Assembly (NCBI RefSeq): GCF_014161445.1
Contig: NZ_JABBXA010000001.1
Coordinates: forward strand, 62,001-126,000
Length of the DNA stretch: 64,000 bases
Source: Microbispora sp. H13382
Lineage (GTDB): Bacteria; Actinomycetota; Actinomycetes; Streptosporangiales; Streptosporangiaceae
Reading direction: 5' to 3'
The notes beneath the pieces were generated by a model. It was not told where the DNA came from. It did not search any database and saw only the letters and a list, made by a program, of their open reading frames with translations. Shown here piece by piece: positions 34,444 through 43,758 of this stretch (position 1 is its first letter; each line of letters opens with the position of its first letter). The translations under genes were made by a program, and so were the position numbers.

Positions 34444-35454
34444 ATGGCTGAGAACACGCCCGTCGCGGGGCCGCGCCACGACCCCAAGGTGGTCATCGCG
34501 CTGCGCAACTTCGCGATCTCGATTTCGGTCTTCAACATCGTCGGCTACACGATCCTCGGGTTCGAGCAGCCCTGGCTGTGGCCCTTCATCGCCCTCGCCA
34601 CCGGGTACACCACCGAGATCGTCCTGGAGCGGATCGGCTCGCGGGCCGAGGGGCGGCCCCCGCGCTACAAGGGCAACGGCCTGCGCGGGCTGATCGAGTT
34701 CCTCTACCCGGCGCACATCACCAGCCTGGCCATGAACATGCTGACCTACGTCAACGACCAGGTCCTGGTGCTCGTCTTCGGCGTCGTGGTGGCCGTCGGT
34801 GCCAAGTGGGTCCTGCGGGCCCCGGTGAAGGGCCGCCTGCGCCACTACATGAACCCGTCGAACTTCGGTATCGCCGTCATCCTGCTGCTGTTCCCCTGGG
34901 CCAGCATCGCCCCGCCGTACCACTTCACCGAGAACGTCGACACCTGGATCGACTGGCTGGTGCCCGGGATCATCATCGTCGGCGGCACGATGCTGAACGG
35001 CAAGCTCACCGGCCGCATGCCGCTGATCGCCGGCTGGGTGGGCGCGTTCGCCCTGCAGGCGATCCTGCGCGGCGTCTTCTTCGGCACCTCGATCCCGGCC
35101 GCGCTCGCCATGATGACCGGCGTCGCCTTCATCCTGTTCACCAACTACATGATCACCGACCCGGGCACGACGCCGTCGAAGCCCGGCTCGCAGATCGCCT
35201 TCGGCGCCGGCGTCGCCCTGCTGTACGGCCTGCTCACCGCCGTCCACATCTCGTACGCCCTGTTCTTCGCCACCGCCGGCGTCTGCGCGATCCGGGGCGG
35301 CTTCTTCTGGGCGCTGCACTTCGTGAACAAGGCCCGCCAGCAGGCGCAGGCCCCGGCGCAGGCCCAGGCGCCGTCCATCCCGTCCCAGACGCCGGCCCCG
35401 GTCATCGTGACCGGCCCCGTCTCGGTCAACGGCAAAGAGGCGGCGTCCGTATGA
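34444..35454 (+). CDS. UnbU-type integral membrane protein
   Basis: Membrane protein of 336 aa with about eight hydrophobic segments, for example SVFNIVGYTILGF, VLVLVFGVVVAVGAKWV, FGIAVILLLFPWASIA, VPGIIIVGGTML and ALFFATAGVCAIRGGFFW. It resembles the NqrB/RnfD-like UnbU proteins of enediyne clusters. TDPGTTPSKPGSQIAFG is the RnfD-like flavin-site region. It may move electrons or the polyene across the membrane; not known. A Gln/Ala/Pro tail of about 50 aa ends it. Its last bases overlap the PKSE start by ATGA. Confidence 0.88.
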   Translation: MAENTPVAGPRHDPKVVIALRNFAISISVFNIVGYTILGFEQPWLWPFIALATGYTTEIVLERIGSRAEGRPPRYKGNGLRGLIEFLYPAHITSLAMNMLTYVNDQVLVLVFGVVVAVGAKWVLRAPVKGRLRHYMNPSNFGIAVILLLFPWASIAPPYHFTENVDTWIDWLVPGIIIVGGTMLNGKLTGRMPLIAGWVGAFALQAILRGVFFGTSIPAALAMMTGVAFILFTNYMITDPGTTPSKPGSQIAFGAGVALLYGLLTAVHISYALFFATAGVCAIRGGFFWALHFVNKARQQAQAPAQAQAPSIPSQTPAPVIVTGPVSVNGKEAASV

Positions 35455-38400
35455 GCACGACCAGGATCGCCATCGTCGGCATGGCCTGCCGATATCCCGA
35501 CGCCGCCTCACCGCGGGAGCTGTGGGAGAACGCGCTGGCCGGCCGGCGCGCCTTCCGCAGGCTCCCGGACGAGCGGATGCGCCTGGAGGACTACTGGGAC
35601 CCCGATCCGTCGGTGCCCGACCGGTTCTACGCCCGCACCGCCGCCGTCATCGAGGGCTACGAGTTCGACCGGGTCGGTTACCGGATCGCCGGCAGCACGT
35701 ACCGCTCGACCGACCTGACGCACTGGCTCGCCCTCGACATGGCGGGCCGTGCGCTGGCCGACGCGGGCTTCCCCGAAGGGGAGGGGCTGCCGCGCGAGCG
35801 CACCGGAGTCGTCGTCGGCAACACCCTGACCGGCGAGTTCACCCGCGCCAACATCCTGCGCCTGCGCTGGCCGTACGTCCGCCGCACGGTCGCGGCGACG
35901 CTGAAGGACCAGGGCTGGGACGACGAACGGCTGGCCGCCTTCCTCGCGGACCTGGAGGCCACCTACAAGAGCCCGTTCCCCGAGGTCGACGAGGACACCC
36001 TCGCGGGCGGCCTGTCGAACACCATCGCCGGGCGCATCTGCAACCACTTCGACCTCAACGGCGGCGGCTACACCGTGGACGGCGCCTGCTCCTCCTCGCT
36101 GCTGTCGGTGACGACGGCGTGCAAGGCGCTGCTCGACGGCGACCTGGACGTCGCCGTCGCCGGCGGGGTCGACCTGTCCATCGACCCCTTCGAGATCATC
36201 GGCTTCGCGAAGACCGGCGCGCTGGCCAAGGGCGAGATGCGCCTGTACGACAAGCACTCCAACGGCTTCTGGCCGGGCGAGGGCTGCGGGATGGTCGTGC
36301 TGATGCGCGAGTCCGACGCCGTCGAGGCCGGTCGCCGGATCTACGCCGTCATCGCGGGCTGGGGCGTCTCCTCCGACGGCCGGGGCGGCATGACCAGGCC
36401 CGAGGTGAGCGGCTACCGGCTCGCGCTGAGCCGGGCCTACGATCGGGCCGGGTTCGGCATCGAGACGGTCGGCCTGTTCGAGGGCCACGGCACCGGCACC
36501 GCGGTGGGCGACGCGACCGAGCTCACCGCGCTGTCGGAGGCCAGGACCGACGCGGCCGCGGCGACGGCGCCCGCCGCCGTCACCTCGATCAAGGGGATGA
36601 TCGGGCACGCCAAGGCCGCGGCCGGGGTGGCCGGACTGATCAAGACCGCGATGGCGGTCCACGAGCAGGTCCTGCCGCCCGCCATCGGCTGCGTCGAGCC
36701 GCACCAGATCCTCGCGAAGCAGGACGCCCCGCTGCGCGCGCTGCGCAAGGCGGAGCCCTGGCCCGAGGACGTCCCGGTCAGGGCCGGCGTCACGGCCATG
36801 GGCTTCGGCGGCATCAACACCCACGTCGTGCTGGAGAAGAGCGGGCCGCGGCGGCGCGTGCTGCCCGCCCGCACCAGGAGCCTGGCCTCCTCCCTGCAGG
36901 ACGCCGAGCTGCTGCTGGCCGACGCCGCCTCGCCGCAGGCGCTGCGGGAGCGGGTGGCCACGCTGGCCGACTTCGTGACCCGGCTGTCGTACGCGCAGCT
37001 CGCCGACCTGGCGGTCACCCTGCAGCGCGAGCTGCGGGACCAGCCCTACCGGGCGGCGGTGGTGGTCTCCTCACCCGAGGACGCCGAGCGGCAGCTGCGG
37101 CGGGTGCTCACCGCCCTCGACGGCGGCGAGACCAGCCTGTTCGCCTCCGACGGCCGGGCCTTCCTCGGCCACGCCGACGGCCCCTGCCGGATCGGCTTCC
37201 TCTTCCCCGGGCAGGGCTCGGGGCGCGGCACCAGCGGCGGGGCCCTGCGCCGCCGCTTCCCCGAGGTCGAGGAGATCTACGCCAGGGCGGCGCTGCCGTC
37301 CTCGGGGGACATGGTGGCAACCGCGGTCGCCCAGCCGCGCATCGTCACCGGCTCGATGGCGGGACTGCGCGCGCTGTCCCTCCTCGGCCTGGAGGCCGAC
37401 GTCGCGGTGGGCCACAGCCTCGGCGAGCTGTCGGCGCTGCAGTGGGCCGGCGCCATGGACGAGGACACGCTGCTCGGCCTGGCCGCCGCCCGCGGCCGGG
37501 CCATGACCGAGCACAGCTCCTCGGGCACCATGGCCGGCATCCGGGCGACCCCGCAGACGGTGACCGACCTCATCGCCGGGCTGCCGGTGGTGATCGCCGG
37601 GTACAACGGCCCGAGCCAGACCGTCGTCGCCGGCCCGGCCGACGCGGTGGAGGAGGCGGGGCGCAGGGCCTCCGACGCGGGCCTGAACTGGACCCCGCTC
37701 GCGGTGTCCCACGCCTTCCATTCGCCGCTGGTGGCGCCCGCGGCCGAGGCGTTCGGCGCGTACCTGGCCGGGCAGGAGTTCGGCCCGGTCGGGCGGCGGA
37801 TCGTCTCCACCGTGACCGGCGAGGACCTGCCGCCGGTCGCGGACCTGCGCGAGCTGCTGCGGCGGCAGATCACCGAGCCGGTGCGGTTCACCCAGGCGGT
37901 CGAGCGGGCGGCCAAGGACGTCGCCCTGTTCGTCGAGGTCGGCCCGGGCCGGGTGCTGACCGGTCTGGCCGCGGCGGCGACGGAGGTGCCCGCGGTCGCG
38001 CTCGACACCGACGACGAGTCGCTGGCCGGGCTGCTGCGGGTGGCCGGCGCGGCCTACGTGACCGGCGTCCCCGTCCTCCTGGAGGACCTCTTCCACGGCC
38101 GGCTGGTCCGGCCCCTGGAGATCGGCGCGGAGTTCAGCTTCTTCGCCAGCCCGGCGGAGGCCGCGCCCCGGGTCACCGTGGCGGCGACGCGGGCGCGCGC
38201 GGCCGGGGAGGCCGCGCCGCCCGCCGCGACGGCGGCCCCCGTCGTCTCCGCCGACGCCGCGGCCGAGGCCGGATCGAGCATCGACCTGCTGCGGCGCCTC
38301 GCGGCCGAGCGGGCGGAACTGCCGCTGGAGATGGTGAGCGAGGACAGCAGGCCGCTCGACGAGCTGCACCTCAGCTCGGTCACGGTCATGCACATCATCG

Positions 38401-41279
38401 ACCAGGCCGTCCAGCGCCTTGGGGTGCCCGCCGCGCAGGCCCCCACCAACCTCGCCACCGCGAGCCTGCGTGAACTGGCCGAGGCGCTCGACCGGCTCAC
38501 GCGGGAGCCGCAGGGCCGGGCCGCCGCGCCGGCGGCCGTGGTGGCCGGCGCCGCCGACTGGGCCAGGCCGTTCGCGGTCGACCTCGACGAGGTGCCGCTC
38601 CCGGCGCGGACCGGCCCCGGGGACAGCGGCCGGTGGCGGCTGTACGCCGCCGGGTCGTCCCCGATCGCCGAGCCGCTGCGCCGGGCGCTCGAGGAGGGGA
38701 ACGTCGGCTCCGGGGTGCTGGTGTGCCTGCCTCCGGACTGCGCCGAGGAGCACCTGGAGCAGGCGCTGCTGGGCGCCAAGGCCGCCCTGGCCGGCCCGCC
38801 CGGCACCCGGTTCGTCCTGGTCCAGCACGACCGGGGCGCGGCCGGGCTGGCCAAGACGCTGCACCTGGAGGCGCCGCACCTGCGCACCACCGTCGTACAC
38901 ACCCCGGCGGTGCCGGAGGCGGTCGGCCGCGTCGTGGCCGAGGTGGCGGCGACCACCGGCTTCGCCGAGGCGTACTACGACGCCGACGGCGTGCGCCGGG
39001 TGCCGACGCTGCGCGCCCTGCCGGTACGGCCGGCCACCCAGGTCCCGCCGCTCGGCGCGGAGGACGTCCTGCTGGTGACCGGCGGCGGCAAGGGCATCAC
39101 CGCCGAGTGCGCCCTGGCGGTCGCCACCGACAGCGGTGCGAAGCTGGCCGTGCTCGGCCGCTCCGACCCGGCCGGCGACGCGGAGCTCGCCGCGACCCTG
39201 CGGCGGATGGCCGAGGCCGGGGTGACCGTGCGGTACGCCAGGGCCGACGTGACCGACCCCGGTCAGGTGCGCCGGGGAATCGCCGAGCTGGAGGCGGAGC
39301 TGGGGCCGGTCACCGCGGTCCTGCACGGCGCCGGCCGCAACGAGCCCGCCGGGCTCGCCGGCCTCGACGCCGACGCCTTCGGCCGGACGTTCGCCCCCAA
39401 GGTCGGCGGGCTGCGCAACGTGCTCGACGTGGTGGACCCCGGCAGGCTGCGCCTGCTGGTCACCTTCGGCAGCATCATCGGCAGGGCCGGTCTGCACGGC
39501 GAGGCGCACTACGCGACCGCCAACGAGTGGCTGGCCGACCTGACCAGGGAGGTCGCCGACAAGCACCCGGGCTGCCGCGCCATCTGCATGGAGTGGTCGG
39601 TCTGGTCGGACGTCGGCATGGGCGAGCGCCTGTCGGTGGTCGAGGGGCTGACCCGCAAGGGCATCGCCGCGATCACCCCCGAGCAGGGAGTGGAGATCAT
39701 GCGAAGGCTGGTCGCCGATCCCGCCTCGCCCGTCGTCGTCGTGATCAGCGGGCGTACGGAGGGGATCGGCACGGTCCGCAGGGACGAGCCGCCGCTGCCC
39801 CTGCTGCGCTTCGTCGACCGCCCGCTGATCCGCTACCACGGCGTCGAGCTCGTCACCGAGGTCGAGGTCAACGCGGGCACCGACCTCTATCTCGCCGACC
39901 ACCTCCTCGACGGCAACCTGCTGTTCCCTGCCGTCTTCGGGATGGAGGCCATGGCCCAGGTCGCGTACGCGGCCACCGGGCGGCGGGAGACGCCGGCGAT
40001 CGAGGACGCGCGGTTCCTGCGGCCGATCGTGGTGCCGCCGGCCGGCAGCACGACGCTGCGGATCGCCGCGACGGTCACCGGCGACGACACGGTCGAGGCG
40101 GCGATCCGCAGCTCGGACACCGGCTTCGAGGTGGACCACTTCCGCGCCCGGCTGCGCTACACCGGCGAGCCCGCGGCGGACGGGCCGCCCGGCCAGGTCG
40201 CCGAGGGCCTGCCCCCGGTGACGCTGGACCCGGCCCGGGAGATGTACGGCGACCTGCTGTTCCAGGGCGGCCGGTTCCACCGGCTGCGCCGCTACCACCG
40301 CGCCGCCGCCCGCCACGTGGACGCCGACGTGGCCGCGCTGGCCGACGGGGACTGGTTCGCCCGCTACCTGCCGGACACCCTGCTCCTCGGCGACCCGGGC
40401 ACGCGGGACGCGCTGATGCACGGCAACCAGGTCTGCGTGCCGGACGCCACGCTGCTCCCGGTGGGGATCGAACGGGTGCGTCCCGGCGGCCCCGCCCTCG
40501 CGGAGGCGGGCGCGCTGCGTTACTGCGCGACGGAGCGCGAGCGCGACGGCGACACCTACGTCTACGACATCGCGGTCCGAACCGGGGACGGCACCGTCGT
40601 GGAGCGGTGGGACGGCCTGACCCTGCAGGCCGTACGCAAGAAGGACGGCGGCGCGGGCCCCTGGGTGGCCCCCCTGCTCGGCTCCTACCTGGAGCGGACG
40701 CTGGAGGACCTGACCGGTGACCGGGTGGCCGTCGTGGTCGAACCCGGCCTGCCGGGCGAGCCGGACGGTGCCGCCGGGCGCGGCGCCCGCGCGGCCGTGG
40801 GGCTGGGCCGGGCGCTCGGCCGCCCCGTCGAGGTGCGGTCCGGTCCCGGCGGCGAGCCGGAGATCGGCGGCGAGGCCGGCGACGGCGTCGCGGTGTCGGC
40901 GGCACACGGGGCCGGAGTGACGCTGTGCGTCGCCGGCGGCGGGCCGCTGGGCTGCGAGATCGCCGAGGTGACCGCGTCCGGCGAGGGGGACGGGCGGTGG
41001 CGGGAGGCCCTCGGGCCGAACGCCGCGGTCGCCGAGCGGGTAGCCGCCCTCACCGGCGAGGCCCCCGCGGTCGCGGCCGCGCGGGTCCTGGCCGGGGTGC
41101 GGTCCCTGCGACGGGCCGGCCTGCCGGAGGACACCCCGCTCGCGGCCGGGACCGTGTCCGGCTCGTGGGCGGTCGTCGACGCCGGGGACGCGCGGATCGC
41201 GACGCTCGTCACCTCCCTGCGGGACGTCGCGGGGCCGGTAGTGATCGCGGTGCTCACCGAAGGGCGGTCGCGGGCGTGA
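35451..41279 (+). CDS. pksE: Enediyne iterative type I polyketide synthase (PKSE)
   Basis: PKSE of 1,942 aa, the standard length, making the linear polyene for the enediyne core. Domains: KS (1-460) with Cys213 in DGACSSSLLS, EGHGTGT and KGMIGHAKAAAG; AT (about 570-890) with Ser656 in VGHSLGEL; ACP (about 945-1,010) with the phosphopantetheine Ser at 975 or 976 in LHLSSVTV; KR with TGGGKGIT from 1,210; DH with ADHLLDG near His1484; and the C-terminal PPTase-like domain (about 1,720-1,942) with SAAHGAGVTLCVAGGG and GCEIAEV. The last domain is the self-phosphopantetheinylating part in this family. No loss of a key residue is seen. The ATG overlaps the unbU stop and the stop overlaps the thioesterase start. 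Confidence 0.96.
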   Translation: MSTTRIAIVGMACRYPDAASPRELWENALAGRRAFRRLPDERMRLEDYWDPDPSVPDRFYARTAAVIEGYEFDRVGYRIAGSTYRSTDLTHWLALDMAGRALADAGFPEGEGLPRERTGVVVGNTLTGEFTRANILRLRWPYVRRTVAATLKDQGWDDERLAAFLADLEATYKSPFPEVDEDTLAGGLSNTIAGRICNHFDLNGGGYTVDGACSSSLLSVTTACKALLDGDLDVAVAGGVDLSIDPFEIIGFAKTGALAKGEMRLYDKHSNGFWPGEGCGMVVLMRESDAVEAGRRIYAVIAGWGVSSDGRGGMTRPEVSGYRLALSRAYDRAGFGIETVGLFEGHGTGTAVGDATELTALSEARTDAAAATAPAAVTSIKGMIGHAKAAAGVAGLIKTAMAVHEQVLPPAIGCVEPHQILAKQDAPLRALRKAEPWPEDVPVRAGVTAMGFGGINTHVVLEKSGPRRRVLPARTRSLASSLQDAELLLADAASPQALRERVATLADFVTRLSYAQLADLAVTLQRELRDQPYRAAVVVSSPEDAERQLRRVLTALDGGETSLFASDGRAFLGHADGPCRIGFLFPGQGSGRGTSGGALRRRFPEVEEIYARAALPSSGDMVATAVAQPRIVTGSMAGLRALSLLGLEADVAVGHSLGELSALQWAGAMDEDTLLGLAAARGRAMTEHSSSGTMAGIRATPQTVTDLIAGLPVVIAGYNGPSQTVVAGPADAVEEAGRRASDAGLNWTPLAVSHAFHSPLVAPAAEAFGAYLAGQEFGPVGRRIVSTVTGEDLPPVADLRELLRRQITEPVRFTQAVERAAKDVALFVEVGPGRVLTGLAAAATEVPAVALDTDDESLAGLLRVAGAAYVTGVPVLLEDLFHGRLVRPLEIGAEFSFFASPAEAAPRVTVAATRARAAGEAAPPAATAAPVVSADAAAEAGSSIDLLRRLAAERAELPLEMVSEDSRPLDELHLSSVTVMHIIDQAVQRLGVPAAQAPTNLATASLRELAEALDRLTREPQGRAAAPAAVVAGAADWARPFAVDLDEVPLPARTGPGDSGRWRLYAAGSSPIAEPLRRALEEGNVGSGVLVCLPPDCAEEHLEQALLGAKAALAGPPGTRFVLVQHDRGAAGLAKTLHLEAPHLRTTVVHTPAVPEAVGRVVAEVAATTGFAEAYYDADGVRRVPTLRALPVRPATQVPPLGAEDVLLVTGGGKGITAECALAVATDSGAKLAVLGRSDPAGDAELAATLRRMAEAGVTVRYARADVTDPGQVRRGIAELEAELGPVTAVLHGAGRNEPAGLAGLDADAFGRTFAPKVGGLRNVLDVVDPGRLRLLVTFGSIIGRAGLHGEAHYATANEWLADLTREVADKHPGCRAICMEWSVWSDVGMGERLSVVEGLTRKGIAAITPEQGVEIMRRLVADPASPVVVVISGRTEGIGTVRRDEPPLPLLRFVDRPLIRYHGVELVTEVEVNAGTDLYLADHLLDGNLLFPAVFGMEAMAQVAYAATGRRETPAIEDARFLRPIVVPPAGSTTLRIAATVTGDDTVEAAIRSSDTGFEVDHFRARLRYTGEPAADGPPGQVAEGLPPVTLDPAREMYGDLLFQGGRFHRLRRYHRAAARHVDADVAALADGDWFARYLPDTLLLGDPGTRDALMHGNQVCVPDATLLPVGIERVRPGGPALAEAGALRYCATERERDGDTYVYDIAVRTGDGTVVERWDGLTLQAVRKKDGGAGPWVAPLLGSYLERTLEDLTGDRVAVVVEPGLPGEPDGAAGRGARAAVGLGRALGRPVEVRSGPGGEPEIGGEAGDGVAVSAAHGAGVTLCVAGGGPLGCEIAEVTASGEGDGRWREALGPNAAVAERVAALTGEAPAVAAARVLAGVRSLRRAGLPEDTPLAAGTVSGSWAVVDAGDARIATLVTSLRDVAGPVVIAVLTEGRSRA

Positions 41280-41704
41280 GTGACTACTACGAATACCTCC
41301 ACACCGTGGGGTTCGAGGAGACGAACATCGTCGGGAACGTCTACTACGTCAACTACCTGCGGTGGCAGGGACGTTGCCGGGAGATGTTCCTCAAGGAGCG
41401 GGCGCCGGAGGTGCTCGCCGACCTGCAGGACGACCTGAAGCTGTTCACGCTGAAGGTCGACTGCGAGTTCTTCGCCGAGATCACCGCGTTCGACGAGCTG
41501 TCCATCCGGATGCGCCTGGTCGATCTCGCCCAGACGCAGGTCGAGTTCAGCTTCGACTACGTGCGGCTCAACCCGGGCGAGGGCGAGACGCTCGTGGCCC
41601 GCGGCAGGCAGCGCGTGGCCTGCATGCGCGGGCCGAACACCCGCACCGCGCCCGCCCGGGTTCCCGAGCCGCTGGTCAGGGCGCTCGAACCGTACGCGTC
41701 CTAA
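41276..41704 (+). CDS. Enediyne thioesterase TEBC (hot-dog fold)
   Basis: Thioesterase of 142 aa that releases the polyene from PKSE, homologous to SgcE10/DynE7. The start GTG at 41276 overlaps the PKSE stop (GTGA). YYEYLHTVGFEETNIVGNVY and VNYLRWQGRCREMFL contain the hot-dog active site with the Glu/Arg pair of this family. It is intact. Confidence 0.95.
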   Translation: MSDYYEYLHTVGFEETNIVGNVYYVNYLRWQGRCREMFLKERAPEVLADLQDDLKLFTLKVDCEFFAEITAFDELSIRMRLVDLAQTQVEFSFDYVRLNPGEGETLVARGRQRVACMRGPNTRTAPARVPEPLVRALEPYAS

Positions 41705-41719
41705 CCCCAGGAGGTCAGC

Positions 41720-42271
41720 GTGACTGTCGACCAATCAACGGCATCATCCCTGCAGATGGACGGCCAGGTGAACGACGCCAAGGCGCTGCGGCGGGCGTTC
41801 GGCGCCTTCGCCACCGGTGTGACCGTGGTGACGACGGGCGGGTCCGTCCCGCACGCCATGACCGCCAACTCCTTCGCCTCCGTCTCGCTCGACCCGCCGC
41901 TCGTGCTGGTCTGCATCGACCGGGCCGCCGTCATGCACCAGTGCCTCAGCATGACGGGCTTCTTCGGGGTCTCGGTCCTCGCGGCCCACCAGGAGAGCGA
42001 GGCGAGGCACTTCGCCAACCGCTACCGCGCGCTGGGCGCCGCCCAGTTCGAGGAGGTCGAGTGGCTGCCCGGCGACCTGACCGGGGTCCCGCTGATCGCC
42101 GGGACGGTCGCCAGGTTCGAGTGCGAGCTGTGGCGCACCTACGACGGCGGCGACCACACGATCTTCCTCGGCAAGGTGCTGTCCATGGAGCAGCAGACCG
42201 ACCGGGAGGGCCTGCTGGTCTACCGCGGCCGGTTCCAGGAGCTCACCGACCGGCCGGGGGTGCCGGCGTGA
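41720..42271 (+). CDS. Flavin reductase (SgcE6-like)
   Basis: Flavin:NAD(P)H reductase of the RutF/HpaC type, 183 aa. LRRAFGAFATGVTVVTT, HAMTANSFASVSLDPPLVLV and FFGVSVLAAHQ are the FMN-binding and fold landmarks. It delivers reduced flavin to monooxygenases, for example the one at 18,860. In C-1027 a comparable protein is SgcE6. GTG start with CAGGAGG upstream. Its stop overlaps the P450 start. Confidence 0.9.
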   Translation: MTVDQSTASSLQMDGQVNDAKALRRAFGAFATGVTVVTTGGSVPHAMTANSFASVSLDPPLVLVCIDRAAVMHQCLSMTGFFGVSVLAAHQESEARHFANRYRALGAAQFEEVEWLPGDLTGVPLIAGTVARFECELWRTYDGGDHTIFLGKVLSMEQQTDREGLLVYRGRFQELTDRPGVPA

Positions 42272-43650
42272 GCGCGACGAGCCGCCGCGCCGTCCTCGCC
42301 CCGCCCCGGACCCGCAAGGGCGGCGCCCAGGTGGCGCCGCCCGGCCCCCCGGTGACGGCCACGCCGCGGCTGTTCCTCCAGCTCGTCCGCGACCGGCTGG
42401 GGCTGCTCACCTCGGCCACCGCGGCGTACGGCGACGCCGTACGGCTGACCATCGGGCCCAAGAGCATCTACCTGTTCAACCACCCGGACCACGCCAAGCA
42501 CGTGCTGGCCGACAACAGCGCGGCGTACCACAAGGGGATCGGCCTCGCCGAGGCGAAGCGGGTCATCGGGGACGGGCTGCTCACCAGCGAGGGCGAGGTC
42601 TGGCGCGCCCAGCGCAGGACGGTCCAGCCGATGTTCCAGAACAAGCGGATCGCTCACCAGGACGCCGTGATCGCCGGCGAGGCGGCGCGCCTGGTGGAGC
42701 GGCTGCGGGCGCGGGTGGGCGGGCCGCCGGTCGACCTGGCGGGGGAGATGACGCGGCTCGCCCTCGGCGTGCTCGGCCGCACCCTGCTCGGCGCCGACCT
42801 CGACCGGTTCCACTCGATCGGGCACGCCTTCGAGAACATGCAGGACCAGGCGATGTTCGAGATGGTGTCGCTGAGCATGGTGCCGCTGTGGCTGCCGCTG
42901 CCCGGGCACCTGCGCTTCCGCCGCGCCCGCCGGGACCTGTACCGGGTCGCCGACCGCCTGGTGGCAGGCCATCCGGACGGCGGGGACGACGTCGTGACCC
43001 GGCTGCTCGCCTCGCCCGCGGGCGTCGATCCCCGGCCCGCGCGGCGGCGGATGCGCGAGGACCTGGTCACCCTGCTGCTGGCCGGGCACGAGACGACGGC
43101 GAGCACGCTGTCGTGGGCCTTCCACCTGCTGGACCGGCATCCGGAGGTGCGCGAGCGGCTGCGCGCCGAGGCCGTGGAGGTCCTCGGCGACCGGCCCCCG
43201 GTGTACGACGACCTGCACCGGCTCAGGTACACCGCCATGGTGATCGAGGAGGTGATGCGTCTCTACCCGCCCGTGTGGGCGCTGACCCGGGTGGCCCAGC
43301 GGGACGACGAGGTCGGCGGCTACCACGTGCCGGCCGGGGCGGACGTCATGATCAGCCCGTACACGCTGCACCGGCACCCCGCGTACTGGACCGACCCCGA
43401 GCGGTTCGATCCCGAGCGGTTCGACCCGGACCGCGCGCACGGCCGGCCGCGGTACGCCTACATCCCCTTCGGTGCCGGGCCGCGGTTCTGCGTCGGCAAC
43501 CACCTGGGCATGATGGAGGCGACGTTCGTCCTCGCGATGGTCTCCCGCGAGCTGCGGCTGGCCCATGTGCCCGGCCGTCCCGTGGTTCCCGAGGCGATGC
43601 TGTCGCTGCGGGTCCGCGGCGGCCTGCCGATGACCGTCCATCGCGCGTAG
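42268..43650 (+). CDS. Cytochrome P450
   Basis: P450 of 460 aa. I-helix AGHETTAST, K-helix EEVMRLYPP (ExxR), PERF motif region WTDPERFDPERF and the heme loop FGAGPRFCVGNHLG with Cys408 as thiolate ligand. The layout is like the longer CYP102/CYP110-like bacterial P450s that act on lipophilic chains. Nine-membered enediyne clusters carry a similar P450 (E7) after the flavin reductase, and it is thought to oxidise the core. Its start overlaps the reductase gene by GTGA and it is the last gene of the core operon. Confidence 0.92.
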   Translation: MSATSRRAVLAPPRTRKGGAQVAPPGPPVTATPRLFLQLVRDRLGLLTSATAAYGDAVRLTIGPKSIYLFNHPDHAKHVLADNSAAYHKGIGLAEAKRVIGDGLLTSEGEVWRAQRRTVQPMFQNKRIAHQDAVIAGEAARLVERLRARVGGPPVDLAGEMTRLALGVLGRTLLGADLDRFHSIGHAFENMQDQAMFEMVSLSMVPLWLPLPGHLRFRRARRDLYRVADRLVAGHPDGGDDVVTRLLASPAGVDPRPARRRMREDLVTLLLAGHETTASTLSWAFHLLDRHPEVRERLRAEAVEVLGDRPPVYDDLHRLRYTAMVIEEVMRLYPPVWALTRVAQRDDEVGGYHVPAGADVMISPYTLHRHPAYWTDPERFDPERFDPDRAHGRPRYAYIPFGAGPRFCVGNHLGMMEATFVLAMVSRELRLAHVPGRPVVPEAMLSLRVRGGLPMTVHRA

Positions 43651-43685
43651 GGAGCAGCGCGCGGGGGAATCGGGTTGAAAGCGAG

Positions 43686-43709
43686 CGGCCGGGCGGTGAC
43701 GCCCGGCCG
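43686..43709 (+). terminator. Intrinsic terminator after the P450 gene
   Basis: A 10-bp GC-rich stem (43686-43695 and 43700-43709) with loop GTGA, ending with CTTC-like pyrimidines (TCTT at 43710-43713). It separates the core operon from the convergent AraC gene. Confidence 0.75.
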
Positions 43710-43758
43710 TCTTCGCGTGAGGAGCCGCGTGGGAGCCGCGCGGATGCGGGCCGGCCGT

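Noticed and set aside
32425-35511. Minus-strand frame of 1,028 codons across unbV and unbU
   Set aside because: The plus strand carries two clear conserved proteins there; the antisense product is low-complexity.
37071-40907. Long minus-strand reading frame of 1,278 codons within the PKSE gene
   Set aside because: It is the antisense shadow of PKSE. High GC leaves few stop codons; the translation is rich in Arg, Gly and Ala without any domain.
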